Positions 44,083 to 53,308 are shown, counted from the stretch's first letter. The stretch: DNA of 64,000 nt from Streptomyces malaysiense (GCF_000980885.2 NZ_LBDA02000003.1:124001-188000), one strand, 5' to 3'. Numbers and translations are program-made. Notes: generated from the letters alone by a model not told the origin.

Positions 44083-45888
44083 TCAGCCGACGGTCAGGCG
44101 GAACGGTCCGGCCAGCACACCGTAGCCGTCGTCGGCCAGGTAGTAGACGTCGTAGCTGCCCGCGCCGTTCAGCTTGCCGGTGGAGAAGGTGGCCGCACCG
44201 CTCTGGTTCGGGGTGTAGGCCCAGGTGAGCGAGGACCGCGCGCCCGGCTTCACCCCCGCCGGGTAGATCCCGATCCAGTTCTTGGCGCTGACCTGCGCCG
44301 TGGACGGCAGCGAGTAGCGGAAAGTCACGTTGCCGCCGTCGCTCACCGCGTCGAGGTCGCCGGTCAGTGTCGGGGAGGTCGCCGTGGAGGGCGCGAACGC
44401 GTCGTTCAGCGGGGTCGCGTAGGTGTCGTTCGCGGTCAGGCCCGGCAGGCCGAGGGCCCCCTCGATGGTGCGGGCGATGCCGTAGTGGTCGTAGTGGCTG
44501 GGACTGGTGGTGCCGGCCGGCACGGTGCCCTGCGAGCCGACCGCGATGGTGGCGACGTGGTCGTAGCCCTCGCTCTCGCTCTCGTCCCAGGTGAGCAGGA
44601 TCAGCGAACGCTGCTGGGTCCAGGCGGGGGAGGACATGACCGGCGCGAGCGTCTGCCGCAGCCAGCCGTCCTGCGTCTTCAGGCTGGTGGCGTTGCCGTT
44701 GCCGGAGGACTCGCCGTCGTAGTAGTCGTCCGCGGCGATCCAGGAGAAGTCCGGCGTGGTCGCGGCCGACTTCAGGTCGGTGGTCAGCTGCGAGGTGTCG
44801 AACAGGTGCGCCGCGCAGCGGGCCGCGTTGCCGCTGATGTCGGTGTAGTTGATGAACGGCGCGTCGTCGGGCTCGTAGTAGCTGTCGGTGGCGCTCTTGC
44901 CCGCGTTGCAGGGGGCGCCCATGCCCTGCTCGTAGGCCTTCCAGGTCTTGCCGGCGGCCTCGATCGTGTCGCCGAGGTTGCGCTCGGGTGAGTTGATGTT
45001 CGGCCAGTAGGTGGCGCCCTGCGTGTAGGTGTCGCCGCCCGCGACGGCCAGGTAGTTCTCGTCGCTCGGGTGGTAGACCGCGTGGGCGTCCGTCATCGTC
45101 GCGCCCTTGGCCATCAGGCTGTGGACGAACGGCGTGTCCGCCGGGTCGTTCATGACCTCGGAGTAGTCCGTGTTCTCCATCATCACGGTGAACACGTGGT
45201 CGTAGCCCGGCACCTTCGAGACCGGCGGGGCCGGCGGCGCCGGAGCGGCGACCGGGGTGTCCAGGGTCAGCGACAGGTTGTCCAGGTAGCCGGTCTCGCT
45301 GGAGGTGTCGAGGAACTGCGCCTCGACCTGGATGTGCCGGGTGCCGGCCGGCACCGAGCCGGTGGCGTCGCGCGCGAGGAACTTGGTCAGCAGGCCGCGG
45401 TCGGTGGCGGTGGCCGTCGGCAGCTCGGCGGCGCCGACGGGGTTCCCGTGCGCGTCCTGGAAGTGCAGGCTCACGGCGACGTGGCCGCCGTGGACGGTCC
45501 AGCCGCCGAGCCAGCCGGACAGGTCGTAGTGCACGCCGCCGCCGTCGATCGCGGAGGCCGCGGACGAGACGTCGACGGTCTGGCTCATCGAGCCGTCCCC
45601 GAAGTTGCCCGGCGCGAAGAATGCCTTGCCGGGCGTGTTGCCGTCGCTCGGATAACCGAAGGACGCGACCGACCGGCACATCACATTGATGCCGCCGGAC
45701 TGGACGGTCCAGCCGGGCACCGTGGTGGCCGCGCTCCAGTCGCCGGTGCAGAAGCCGCCGGCCTCCGCGTCACCGTTGACGATCAGGTTTCCGCTGCTCA
45801 CCGCCGCCCGCGCGGGGGCCGGGGTGGCGACGATCAGGGTGCCGAGCAGGGCGAACATCCCGCCCAGGGCGCTCCGGCGCATACGCAT
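44083..45888 (-). CDS. Secreted multi-domain phosphoesterase
   Basis: The product is 601 residues with a signal peptide (ALGGMFALLGTLIVATPAPA, cut near ARA). Residues about 30-180 look like a DUF642/carbohydrate-binding beta-sandwich (SGNLIVNGDAEAGG, PGWTV). The phosphoesterase domain (PF04185, about 190-490) has HVFTVMMENTDYSEVMND, HPSDENYLAVAGGDTY and LLTWDESESEGYDHVATI. A C-terminal beta domain follows. It may hydrolyse phosphomono- or diesters in the medium. An ATG at 45888 follows GAGG with 6-bp spacing. Twin palindromes lie about 100-145 bp upstream. A related gene at 35.3 kb is decayed. Confidence 0.88.
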   Translation of the reverse strand: MRMRRSALGGMFALLGTLIVATPAPARAAVSSGNLIVNGDAEAGGFCTGDWSAATTVPGWTVQSGGINVMCRSVASFGYPSDGNTPGKAFFAPGNFGDGSMSQTVDVSSAASAIDGGGVHYDLSGWLGGWTVHGGHVAVSLHFQDAHGNPVGAAELPTATATDRGLLTKFLARDATGSVPAGTRHIQVEAQFLDTSSETGYLDNLSLTLDTPVAAPAPPAPPVSKVPGYDHVFTVMMENTDYSEVMNDPADTPFVHSLMAKGATMTDAHAVYHPSDENYLAVAGGDTYTQGATYWPNINSPERNLGDTIEAAGKTWKAYEQGMGAPCNAGKSATDSYYEPDDAPFINYTDISGNAARCAAHLFDTSQLTTDLKSAATTPDFSWIAADDYYDGESSGNGNATSLKTQDGWLRQTLAPVMSSPAWTQQRSLILLTWDESESEGYDHVATIAVGSQGTVPAGTTSPSHYDHYGIARTIEGALGLPGLTANDTYATPLNDAFAPSTATSPTLTGDLDAVSDGGNVTFRYSLPSTAQVSAKNWIGIYPAGVKPGARSSLTWAYTPNQSGAATFSTGKLNGAGSYDVYYLADDGYGVLAGPFRLTVG

Positions 45889-45985
45889 GGTGTACCTCGT
45901 CCAGTCGTGAGGATGGCGCCCATTCGATGTCATGGACAGGACATAGGTACAGGCTGTTGCTGTCGACGGGAAGAATGAAGACCAA

Positions 45986-46034
45986 ACTTGATCAGACAAG
46001 TTCGATGAATTCGAGCAGACTTGATCAGACAAGT
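45986..46034 (-). promoter_or_regulatory. Two identical palindromic operators upstream of the phosphoesterase gene
   Basis: ACTTGATCAGACAAGT occurs at 45986-46001 and again, without change, at 46019-46034. Each copy has ACTTG and CAAGT arms, and their starts are exactly 33 bp (three helical turns) apart. The spacing favours cooperative binding by a dimeric regulator. The sequence is not a PHO box. It could also serve the divergent cutA gene 130 bp away. Confidence 0.7.
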
Positions 46035-46163
46035 CGCAGGTCGGGGATCATCACGCACGGCCGGGCGTTCTTACGGAGCCTGCGCGACGGAACCCGAGGG
46101 GCCTCGCCTGAGGGTGGATAGGGTCGTGTCCTTCCTCCTCCCCCGACCCGGAAGGGCAGCCGC

Positions 46164-46493
46164 ATGGCCGAGATCGTGATCGCGCAGACCACCGTCGACG
46201 ACGAGGAGCACGCGAAGACCCTCGCCCGGGGCGCGGTGGAGCACCGCCTGGCGGCCTGCGCCCACATCGACCCGCCGGTCACCGCGGTGTACCGGTGGCA
46301 GGGGGCGATCGAGGCCGCGCGGGAGTGGCGGATCTCGTACAAGACGACCACGGACCGGCTGCCGGAGCTGGCGTCCTGGGTCGCCGAGCGGCACGGTTAC
46401 GAGGTTCCCGAGTGGATCACGCTGCCCGTCGGGGGCTCCGGGGCGTACCTGGGGTGGGTGGCCGAGGAGACCTCTCCGCACCCGGCAGGGTGA
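46164..46493 (+). CDS. cutA: Divalent-cation tolerance protein CutA
   Basis: The product is 109 residues, the normal CutA length. The trimeric ferredoxin-like fold is recognised by EHRLAACAHI, the VYRWQGAIEAA beta-hairpin and ISYKTTTDRLPEL. CutA proteins have been linked to copper tolerance in enterobacteria, though the real role is not settled. It is a stand-alone gene followed by a 20-bp perfect hairpin. Confidence 0.93.
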   Translation: MAEIVIAQTTVDDEEHAKTLARGAVEHRLAACAHIDPPVTAVYRWQGAIEAAREWRISYKTTTDRLPELASWVAERHGYEVPEWITLPVGGSGAYLGWVAEETSPHPAG

Positions 46494-46597
46494 CGCGTCA
46501 CGTCGCGGACGTGCCCCGGCCCTGGACCAGCGCGGCGGCGGGCGTGCACTTCGCCCGGTCCGGTCGTCCTCGCCGGTCCGTCGGCGGTCCCCGAGGC

Positions 46598-46642
46598 CCG
46601 GTGCCGGTGCCCGCCCCGGACTGGGGCGGGCACCGGCACCGG
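46598..46642. terminator. Perfect 20-bp stem hairpin between cutA and the convergent secreted-protein gene
   Basis: The arms 46598-46617 and 46623-46642 are exactly complementary over 20 bp around a 5-nt GGACT loop. The element sits between convergent genes ending at 46493 and 46677, so it should terminate both. Confidence 0.85.
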
Positions 46643-46676
46643 CCCGGCGGGCGGCCCGCCGACCGCGCGGGCGGCC

Positions 46677-47087
46677 TCAGCGGATGTGGACCGTGGCCAC
46701 GTCGGAGGCGTGCAGGCGCACGGGGCGGCGGTCGTGCTTGTTCCTCAGGCCGTAGAGCACGGCACGCAGCTGCAGGTCGCCGCGGTGGGCGGCGGAGCCG
46801 TGGGTGGTGATACGGGCGTCGCCCTCGACCGGAGTGGTGCAGTTCTCCTGGTGCCAGGTCTGCTTGCCGGTGCGCTCCTCCAGGCACAGCTGGTGCAGGT
46901 AGCCGGCGATGTCGTCGTCGCCGTCCGCCTTGATGGTGAACGTCTTGCCGACGTGCGCCGTACGCGGCACCGTGACCGCCACGTCCCCCTTGGCGAACGC
47001 CGGCACGGCGGCCAGCGTCACCGAGGCCAGACCGAGCGCCCCGATCACGACCGCACGGACGCCCCGCGCCTTCTTCGTACCGTTCAT
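46677..47087 (-). CDS. Small secreted protein of unknown function
   Basis: The product is 136 residues with a signal peptide (GVRAVVIGALGLASVTLAAV, cut near AFA). The mature part is about 105 residues with two cysteines (LCLEER and ENCTTP), likely a disulfide, and an immunoglobulin-like beta pattern (VAVTVPRTAHVGKTFTIKAD). No family function is recognised. The ATG at 47087 follows a GGGAGGG stretch. It is convergent with cutA. Confidence 0.75.
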   Translation of the reverse strand: MNGTKKARGVRAVVIGALGLASVTLAAVPAFAKGDVAVTVPRTAHVGKTFTIKADGDDDIAGYLHQLCLEERTGKQTWHQENCTTPVEGDARITTHGSAAHRGDLQLRAVLYGLRNKHDRRPVRLHASDVATVHIR

Positions 47088-47313
47088 ATGCTTCCCTCCC
47101 CCGGGTCCCCCTGGTCGGGAGAGACCCGTTTCCTTCCGAAAGCGCCTGATTGCGCCTCACCGGTTCTTGAGATGGGCGGGGTGGTGAGGCGGGTTGGGCC
47201 TCGTACGGCGGCTTTACGAAATCATGCCGAACCCCCCGAGGGGTGCCCGCCGGGGACGGAGGAGCGGGACCCGGGCGACCGGCGGCCCCAGGGGCGCGGC
47301 GCGCCCGCAGCGG

Positions 47314-49410
47314 TCACGGGCCGAGGCGGATGAGCAGGAGCGCGATGTCGTCGTGGCTCCGGGCGGAGTGTCCGGCGTGCTGAAGAAGGCTCTCGGCGAT
47401 GCGGTCGAGGTCGCTGGTCCGGATCCGCGCGAGGTGCCGGGCGAGGGCATCGGTGCTGACGTCGATGTCCGTACCGGGGACCTCCACGAGCCCGTCGGTG
47501 TACAGCACGAGCACGGCGCCGGGCGGGAGCGGGATCTCGGTGGTGCGGTAGTCGGCGTCGGGTTCGATGCCCAGCAGCAGTCCGGGGGGCAGGCCAAGGA
47601 CCTCGGTGTGTCCGTCGGGGTGGCGGAGCAGGGGTGGGGGGTGCCCGGCGCTGGCGAGACGGGCGCGCCGGCGGGCGAGGTCGAGCTGGGCGATCAGGCA
47701 GCTGGTGAACAGTCCGGCGTCGAGGTCGGCGAGGAGGCGGTTGGTGCGGGCGAGGAGGTCGCCGGGCAGGGCCCCGGCGGTGGCGTGGGCGTGGACGGCG
47801 GTGCGGACCTGTCCCATCAGGGCGGCCGCGGCGGTGTTGTGGCCCTGGACGTCGCCGATCGCCGCCGTGACGGCGGTGGGCGCGTGGATGAGGTCGTAGA
47901 AGTCACCTCCGATCTCGATGCCGTGGCCGGCGGACTGGTAGCGGGCGGCGACGTCCAGGCCGGGGATCCGGGGCAGTGCGGGCGGAAGCAGACCGGTCTG
48001 GAGGGTGTGGGCGAGGGCGTGCTGGGCGTCGTAGAGGCGGGCGCGGTCCAGGGCTTGGGCGATCAGCCCGGCGAGTGAGGCGAGGAGGGCCCGCTCGGCC
48101 GGGCGGAAGGGGTGGGGCTGGTCGTAGGAGAGGAGGAGGGACCCGATGCTGCGGCCGGAGGCGGTCAGCGGCAGGAAGGCCCAGGCGTTCCTGGAGCCGT
48201 AGCGGAGCGCGTCGGGATAGGCGTGGCGGAATTCGGCGGCGTCGCCGAAGAAGACGGGGTCGCCCGTGGCCAGTACGTGCGCGGTCGGGGTGCGCGAGGT
48301 CAGGGGCGTGCCGTCGAAGCGGTCGATGAACTCGCCGCTGTAGCCGCGGTGGCCGATGACGCGCAGGTGGCCTTCCTCGGCGATCATGAAGACCAGGCCC
48401 TGGGGGCCGAAGGCGGGCACGATCTGGTCGGCGATCACGTCGATCACGTCGTGGACGCTGGCGGCCTCCGCGAGGGCGGCCGCCAGGTGCGTGAGGTGGT
48501 ACAGCCCCATGGCGCCGACCGATTCGCCGGACGCCGGAGCCCGCGTGGCGGCCGTCCGCAGCGGGGCGGGGCTGATGTGGACGCTGATGCCGCTGTCGTC
48601 GGGGTAGAGCTGGAAGAGCAGCGGCTCGTCCGGGGGGCGCACGGCGGTGAACGAGGCGGGCATGCGGGTGAGCACGGCCGCGCGGTAGCTCTCCTCGCAG
48701 ACCGGCGCGTCCAGCCACGGCAGCACCTCCCAGGGGCGACGGCCCGCCAGTGAGACGGCGTCGGAGCCCACGAGACCGGCCCCCGCGGAGTTGATGAAGG
48801 TGAGGCGGCCTTCGAGGTCCAGTGCGCAGCAGCCCAGGGGAAGGCGCTCGGCGAAACCGAGCGCCGCCACGGCCCGGGTGGAGTCCGTCTCCTCGGGCGA
48901 TGCCGAGAGGTACCAGGGTTCCCTGGGCGGAAGCAGCGGATCGCCCCGGGTGGCGGCCCGCTCCAGGAGGAGTGCCGTACGCCGGCAGCACGCGGTGACG
49001 GCCGCGCGCTGGTACGAGCCCAGGTGCGGGGAGAGTCCGACGGGCCAGAGCAGCGCGAGGCCGCCCCACGCCCGGTTGCCGCTGACGAAGGGGGCCGCGG
49101 CGAGCGCGAAGTCGTACGGCAGGGTGAGGCCGAGCTGCGGGTAGCGGCGGGCCACCTCTTCCTGGTTCTCCAGCCAGATCAGCCGCCGTTGCCGCATGGC
49201 GTCCGTGACCGGGGTCGCGGAGTCCAGCGCGGAGCGGGCCCAGGGAGCGGCGATCTGCCGGGACGCGCCGCAGAGCAGGGTGAGCCACAACAGCCGGTCC
49301 CCGGGCGGCGACAGGTAGAGCAGGCCGACCGACGCGCCGGTCTCGCGCATCACCTCGGTCATGAGGGCTTCCAGATCTTCCCAGCCGGAGCCGGGGGGCG
49401 GCGACTGCAC
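47314..49410 (-). CDS. GAF-PAS-GAF-SpoIIE (PP2C) serine phosphatase
   Basis: The product is 698 residues from a GTG at 49410 behind AGGGAG. A first GAF-like domain (about residues 10-155) is followed by a PAS domain (about 185-285, FAERLPLGCCALDLEGRLTF). A second GAF follows (about 305-465), then a SpoIIE/PP2C phosphatase (about 475-698) with GGDFYD near residue 502, GDVQGHN, YTDGLVEV and HDDIALLLIR. Enzymes of this type usually dephosphorylate anti-anti-sigma factors in sigma-factor switches. No such factor or kinase is encoded nearby, and the protein lacks a C-terminal kinase domain. Confidence 0.92.
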   Translation of the reverse strand: MQSPPPGSGWEDLEALMTEVMRETGASVGLLYLSPPGDRLLWLTLLCGASRQIAAPWARSALDSATPVTDAMRQRRLIWLENQEEVARRYPQLGLTLPYDFALAAAPFVSGNRAWGGLALLWPVGLSPHLGSYQRAAVTACCRRTALLLERAATRGDPLLPPREPWYLSASPEETDSTRAVAALGFAERLPLGCCALDLEGRLTFINSAGAGLVGSDAVSLAGRRPWEVLPWLDAPVCEESYRAAVLTRMPASFTAVRPPDEPLLFQLYPDDSGISVHISPAPLRTAATRAPASGESVGAMGLYHLTHLAAALAEAASVHDVIDVIADQIVPAFGPQGLVFMIAEEGHLRVIGHRGYSGEFIDRFDGTPLTSRTPTAHVLATGDPVFFGDAAEFRHAYPDALRYGSRNAWAFLPLTASGRSIGSLLLSYDQPHPFRPAERALLASLAGLIAQALDRARLYDAQHALAHTLQTGLLPPALPRIPGLDVAARYQSAGHGIEIGGDFYDLIHAPTAVTAAIGDVQGHNTAAAALMGQVRTAVHAHATAGALPGDLLARTNRLLADLDAGLFTSCLIAQLDLARRRARLASAGHPPPLLRHPDGHTEVLGLPPGLLLGIEPDADYRTTEIPLPPGAVLVLYTDGLVEVPGTDIDVSTDALARHLARIRTSDLDRIAESLLQHAGHSARSHDDIALLLIRLGP

Positions 49411-49552
49411 GGCTCCCTACCTGGTCCGCAGGGCGGGCGCGGTGACCGTGCGGGCGCGGCAGGGGTGACCGCCCGCCGCGCTCGCGCCGGCCCGCGGGCC
49501 CCCGCCGTACGCCGGCCGGGCCGCGGCCGCGTTCTGATGGCACCCGAGCAGA

Positions 49553-49582
49553 GAGTCACACCTGTTTCCACCCATATGTCAA
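49553..49582 (-). promoter_or_regulatory. Candidate sigma-70-type promoter of the SpoIIE-phosphatase gene
   Basis: On the minus strand a perfect TTGACA (49582-49577) is followed after 18 bp by TGACTC (49558-49553), a poor -10. It lies in an AT-richer patch of the otherwise GC-rich gap, 143 bp upstream of the GTG start. Confidence 0.4.
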
Positions 49583-49660
49583 CATTACGCACGAGCGTGA
49601 CGGCGGCGGCCTTCAGACACGGCGTCCGCGCATCGGCACGGACGGCCCCCTCCGCCTCCT

Positions 49661-49701
49661 CGTCGTCGTGCGACCGGGGCGGGCCGGGTCGCACGACGAC
49701 G
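49661..49701. repeat. Perfect 15-bp inverted repeat
   Basis: CGTCGTCGTGCGACC (49661-49675) and its exact complement (49687-49701) flank an 11-nt spacer. No gene ends or starts within 240 bp. It could be an operator or a leftover terminator. Confidence 0.55.
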
Positions 49702-50112
49702 GACACCGGTTCCGGCTGTCCGAACGCGGCGTCACGCGGGACACCGGCCCCGTGGGTACGACGGCCATGACGGCCGCCCGTGCGCAACGGAGCCGCCGGC
49801 GAACGCCGTTGGACACCTCGGGGACGGAACTCCGGTGCGGGTGGGAGTCGTTGGCCCGGACGGTCCCGGCCGTACCCGCGCCGAGGTGGCCCGGCCCCGG
49901 ACAGCGCCGGGCCGGCCGTGTCCGCGCTCCCCTCGCCGGCCGCCTCGCGCTCGCCCCGCCGGCCACTTCGCGCCCGCCCCGCCGCATCAGGCGGGCGAGG
50001 TCACGGCCGGCGGGTTCCCGGGACGGAACGGAGACCGGCTTCCCCGCCATGGCTCACCTCGTGATCGGCACGGTGGCCGCATCCCCGCACACGGTCAGGG
50101 CGCTCACGGGGA

Positions 50113-51327
50113 TCAGGGCCGCAGCGCCTCGGACCCCTCCGGCAGACGGGAGGTGACGACACGGCCCACCGAGGGGACCACGCGGCGCCGGTCCACGGTG
50201 TACGCCGCGCCCGCCACGCCCAGCCCCAGCACCGCGAGGGCCGCGCCCGCGAGCGCCGGGGACGTCGTGCCGTAGCCCGCCGCCAGGGCGGCACCGCCCA
50301 CCCAGGCGCCGCCCGCGTTGGCCAGGTTGAAGGCGGCCTGGTTGGCGGAGGAGGCCAGGGAGGGGGCCGCCTGGGCCTTCTCCATCACCATCAGCTGGAG
50401 GGGCGAGCCGGTGACGAACGCCGCCGCGCCCAGCAGCATGACCGCCGGCGCCGCGCTCCACTCCGCCCGCATCAGCAGGGGGAACAGGGCCAGGACCGCC
50501 GCGAGGGAGGTGAGGCCGCCGAACAGGGTGCCGCGCAGGGAGTGGTCGGCCAGGCGGCCGCCGAGGAGATTGCCCGCCGTCGCGCCGACGCCGAACAGCG
50601 CCAGGAGGAGGGTGACGCTCGCCTCCGTGTAGCCGGCCGCGTCCGTCAGCATCGGCGTCACGTAGCTGTACGCCGCGAACAGGGCGCCGAAACCGGCCAC
50701 CGTCGTACCGAGCGCCAGCCAGACCGGCAGGGAGCGCAGAGCGGCCACTTCGCCGCGCAGGCCGGCCGAGGAGGCGTGCGTGTGGTCGTGCGGGATCAGG
50801 AGGGCCAGGCAGGCGATGGCCGCGAGGCCGATCGCGCTCACGCCCAGGAACGTCGCCCGCCACCCCAGGTGCTGGCCCATCAGCGTCGCCGCCGGGACGC
50901 CCGCGATGTTGGCGACCGTCAGGCCGAGGAACATCAGGGAGACCGAGCGCGCCTTGCGCTCCGGCGGGACCATGCCGGTGGCCACCACCGCGCCCACTCC
51001 GAAGAACGCCCCGTGCGGCAGCCCGCTGAGGAAGCGCGCGGCGAGCAGGGAGCCGTTGCCGGGGGCGAACGCGGACAGCGCGTTGCCCACGACGAACAGG
51101 ACCATGAGGGCGATCAGGACCGTGCGCCGGGACATCCGGGCCGTGACGGCGGCCAGCAGCGGGGCGCCGATGACGACGCCCAGCGCGTACGCCGAGACCA
51201 GGTGCCCGGCGGAGGGTATGGAGATGTGCAGGTCGGACGCGACGTCGGGGAGCAGCCCCATCATCACGAACTCGGTCGTTCCGATACCGAAGGCGCCGAC
51301 GGCCAGCGCGAGCAGGGCCAGGGGCAT
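50113..51327 (-). CDS. MFS transporter (DHA1 family, AraJ/Cmx-like efflux)
   Basis: The product is 404 residues with twelve predicted membrane segments. The N-terminal FGIGTTEFVMMGLLPDVA and the loop ARFLSGLPHGAFFGVGAVVA are typical of DHA1 sugar-efflux or chloramphenicol-efflux-like proteins. The substrate is unknown. The ATG at 51327 marks the conserved N-terminus; an upstream start would add a Ser/Thr-rich tail. It is transcribed in the same direction as the preceding endonuclease-fold gene. Confidence 0.9.
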   Translation of the reverse strand: MPLALLALAVGAFGIGTTEFVMMGLLPDVASDLHISIPSAGHLVSAYALGVVIGAPLLAAVTARMSRRTVLIALMVLFVVGNALSAFAPGNGSLLAARFLSGLPHGAFFGVGAVVATGMVPPERKARSVSLMFLGLTVANIAGVPAATLMGQHLGWRATFLGVSAIGLAAIACLALLIPHDHTHASSAGLRGEVAALRSLPVWLALGTTVAGFGALFAAYSYVTPMLTDAAGYTEASVTLLLALFGVGATAGNLLGGRLADHSLRGTLFGGLTSLAAVLALFPLLMRAEWSAAPAVMLLGAAAFVTGSPLQLMVMEKAQAAPSLASSANQAAFNLANAGGAWVGGAALAAGYGTTSPALAGAALAVLGLGVAGAAYTVDRRRVVPSVGRVVTSRLPEGSEALRP

Positions 51328-51445
51328 GGAAGGGCCTGTGCCTTTCGAGAGCGTAGGGGAGAGCGTCGTACCGCTGGGGTCCGTACGACCGGACCCCAAA
51401 GTTCAATTGCGGAACAAAGTATCCCAGCGGCTCTGTTCCGGCGGG

Positions 51446-52495
51446 TTACGAGGGCGTGTCCAGGTTCACACGGGCCGCCACCGGCAGGTGGTCACTGCCC
51501 GTGCGCGGCAGGGTCCAGCTGCTCTCCGGCTCGACGCCCTTGACCATGATCTGGTCGATCCGCGCCATCGGGAACGCCGCCGGCCAGCTGAACCCGAAGC
51601 CGCTGCCCGCCGCGCCCTGGGTGGAGCGCAGCTGGGAGGTGACGGCGTTGAGCGAGCGGTCGTTCATCGTGCCGTTGAGGTCGCCGAGGAGGACGACCCG
51701 GCTCAGGGTCTCGTCGGCCACGGCCTCGCCGAGCGCGTCGGCGCTGGTGTCCCGCTGCCGGGCGGTGAAGCCCGCCTTCAGCTTCACCCGCACCGAGGGC
51801 ATGTGGGCGACGTACACCGCGACGGGCCCCTCGGGCGTGGTCACGGTCGCCCGCATCGCACGCTTCCAGCCGAGCTTGATGTCGACGGCCCGTACGCCGG
51901 TCATCGGGTACTTGCTCCACAGCCCGACCGTGCCCTCGACCGCGTGGTACTTGTACGTCGGCGCGAGCGCCTGCTCGTAGACCGGCACCTTGGCCGCGGG
52001 GATCTCCTCCAGCGCGAGGATGTCGGCGCCGGAGCCGGCCACGGCGCGGGCGGTGCCGACCGGGTCGGGGTTGTCGGCGTTGACGTTGTGCGTGGCCACC
52101 ATCAGCTCGCCGCCGCCGCTCGACTTGTCGGTGAGCAGGCCCCCGAAGAGGTTGAGCCAGACGATCGCCGGCAGGAGTACGGCGATGAGCGTGATCGCCG
52201 ACCTGCGCCACACGCCGAGCAGCAGCAGGAGGGGGACGAACACACCCAGCCAGGGCAGGAACGTCTCGGTGAGGCTGCCGAGGTTGCCCACGCTGTTGGG
52301 CAGGTACGCGTGCAGCAGCATCACCAGCGCGAGCAGCAGCGCGAGGGCGGCGAGAACGGCGCCCCGGCGCCAGATGCCGGGGTCGTTGCGCCAGGGGGCG
52401 AGGATCCGGTGCAGCAGGCGCCGGAACCGGGATCCTGGCCGCTCGGGCCCCGAGCCGTCGTCCGCCGTCTCCGTCATGTATGCCTGCTGCGCCAT
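51446..52495 (-). CDS. Membrane protein with endonuclease/exonuclease/phosphatase (EEP) domain
   Basis: The product is 349 residues. A cytoplasmic N-terminus of about 45 residues is followed by three membrane segments (about residues 48-115). The extracellular EEP domain (about 125-349) shows MVATHNVNADN, ALEEIPAA, VVLLGDLNGTMND and the terminal GSDHLPVAARV with the catalytic Asp-His. Members act on phosphodiesters or phospholipids; the substrate is unknown. The start at 52495 (MAQQAY) follows GAGGCAGG; an in-frame start 10 codons upstream is also possible. Confidence 0.87.
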   Translation of the reverse strand: MAQQAYMTETADDGSGPERPGSRFRRLLHRILAPWRNDPGIWRRGAVLAALALLLALVMLLHAYLPNSVGNLGSLTETFLPWLGVFVPLLLLLGVWRRSAITLIAVLLPAIVWLNLFGGLLTDKSSGGGELMVATHNVNADNPDPVGTARAVAGSGADILALEEIPAAKVPVYEQALAPTYKYHAVEGTVGLWSKYPMTGVRAVDIKLGWKRAMRATVTTPEGPVAVYVAHMPSVRVKLKAGFTARQRDTSADALGEAVADETLSRVVLLGDLNGTMNDRSLNAVTSQLRSTQGAAGSGFGFSWPAAFPMARIDQIMVKGVEPESSWTLPRTGSDHLPVAARVNLDTPS

Positions 52496-52678
52496 GCCGC
52501 CTGCCTCACTGCCCGCCGTGCACACCGTTCGCCCCCGTGTTCAGACCCTAGGGGATGATCGGCTCCGTTCTCGCCGTCCCATGACGGCCGTACGGAAGAC
52601 GATGACGAACGGGTGGCGCGGGGAGTTCCGGTCAGCGGTGCGATGCGCGTGGTCTGTGACAGAACATGCACATCAGCG

Positions 52679-53308
52679 CTACAGGACTGTGGAGCTGACG
52701 GGCCGTAGGCCCGCCAGGGTGATGTCCACGATCTGCTCCGCCAGGCCCTCGGGCAGGTCCGCGTCGGGGCGCATGACCGTGCGCACCAGCATCGCGCCCA
52801 CGAACATGTCGTTGGCCAGGTCGAGGTCGATGTCGGGGCGCAGTTCGCCGTCGCGCTGGCCGCGCCGCAGCACGTCGAGCATGAGGACGCGCCGGGGGGC
52901 GACGACGCCCGCGTGGTACGCGGCCCAGATGCGGGGGCTGGACTTCATCTGCACGTACACGTTGTGCAGGATCGCCGACGAGCGGCTGACCAGGCCGCGT
53001 TGGCGCAGGGACTCCAGGATGACGATCAGGTCGTCGCGCATGGAGGTGCCGGGGAGTTCGGGGTCGGGGGGTTCGGCGGCGCGCAGGACGTCGACGAACA
53101 GCTCTTCCTTGCCGCTCCAGCGGCGGTAGATGGTGGCCTTCCCGACCCCGGCGGTGCGGGCGATGCGCTCGATGGAGAGTTCGGCGAGGGGCACGCCGTC
53201 CTCCAGGAGTTGCATCACGCCCTCCAGGATGGCCTGTTCCACGGCCTCGCTGCGGGGCCGGCCCCGAGCGGGTCCGGCCGGGCAGGACCGGTTGTCGGCA
53301 AGGCTCAC
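52679..53308 (-). CDS. TetR-family regulator of the adjacent MFS exporter
   Basis: The product is 209 residues from a GTG at 53308 with GAGAGGA eight bases upstream. The HTH is LSIERIARTAGVGKATIYRR followed by WSGKEELFVDVL. The ligand domain belongs to the TetR_C-type helical bundle. It lies 126 bp downstream of the DHA2 exporter gene in the same direction and probably represses it through the palindrome before the exporter. Confidence 0.9.
   Translation of the reverse strand: MSLADNRSCPAGPARGRPRSEAVEQAILEGVMQLLEDGVPLAELSIERIARTAGVGKATIYRRWSGKEELFVDVLRAAEPPDPELPGTSMRDDLIVILESLRQRGLVSRSSAILHNVYVQMKSSPRIWAAYHAGVVAPRRVLMLDVLRRGQRDGELRPDIDLDLANDMFVGAMLVRTVMRPDADLPEGLAEQIVDITLAGLRPVSSTVL

Larger units (their letters stand above)
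49411..50112. other. 700-bp gene-free region
   Basis: No supported gene. It holds a candidate promoter for the SpoIIE-phosphatase gene, a perfect 15-bp inverted repeat (49661-49701), and GC-rich sequence whose open frames lack motifs and ribosome sites. A remnant of a lost gene is possible but I see no recognisable protein segment. Confidence 0.5.

Noticed and set aside
44083..46032. A longer phosphoesterase starting at 46032
   Set aside because: The extra N-terminus translates the two palindromic operators (repeating SDQV) and would place the signal peptide internally.
45986..46034. The twin palindromes as a PHO box for PhoP
   Set aside because: PHO boxes are direct repeats of GTTCACC at 11-bp spacing; these are ACTTG/CAAGT palindromes 33 bp apart.
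49613..50050. A 145-codon minus-strand frame in the 700-bp gap
   Set aside because: Arg/Pro/Ser-rich product without motif or ribosome site; overlapping frames on both strands are equally open.
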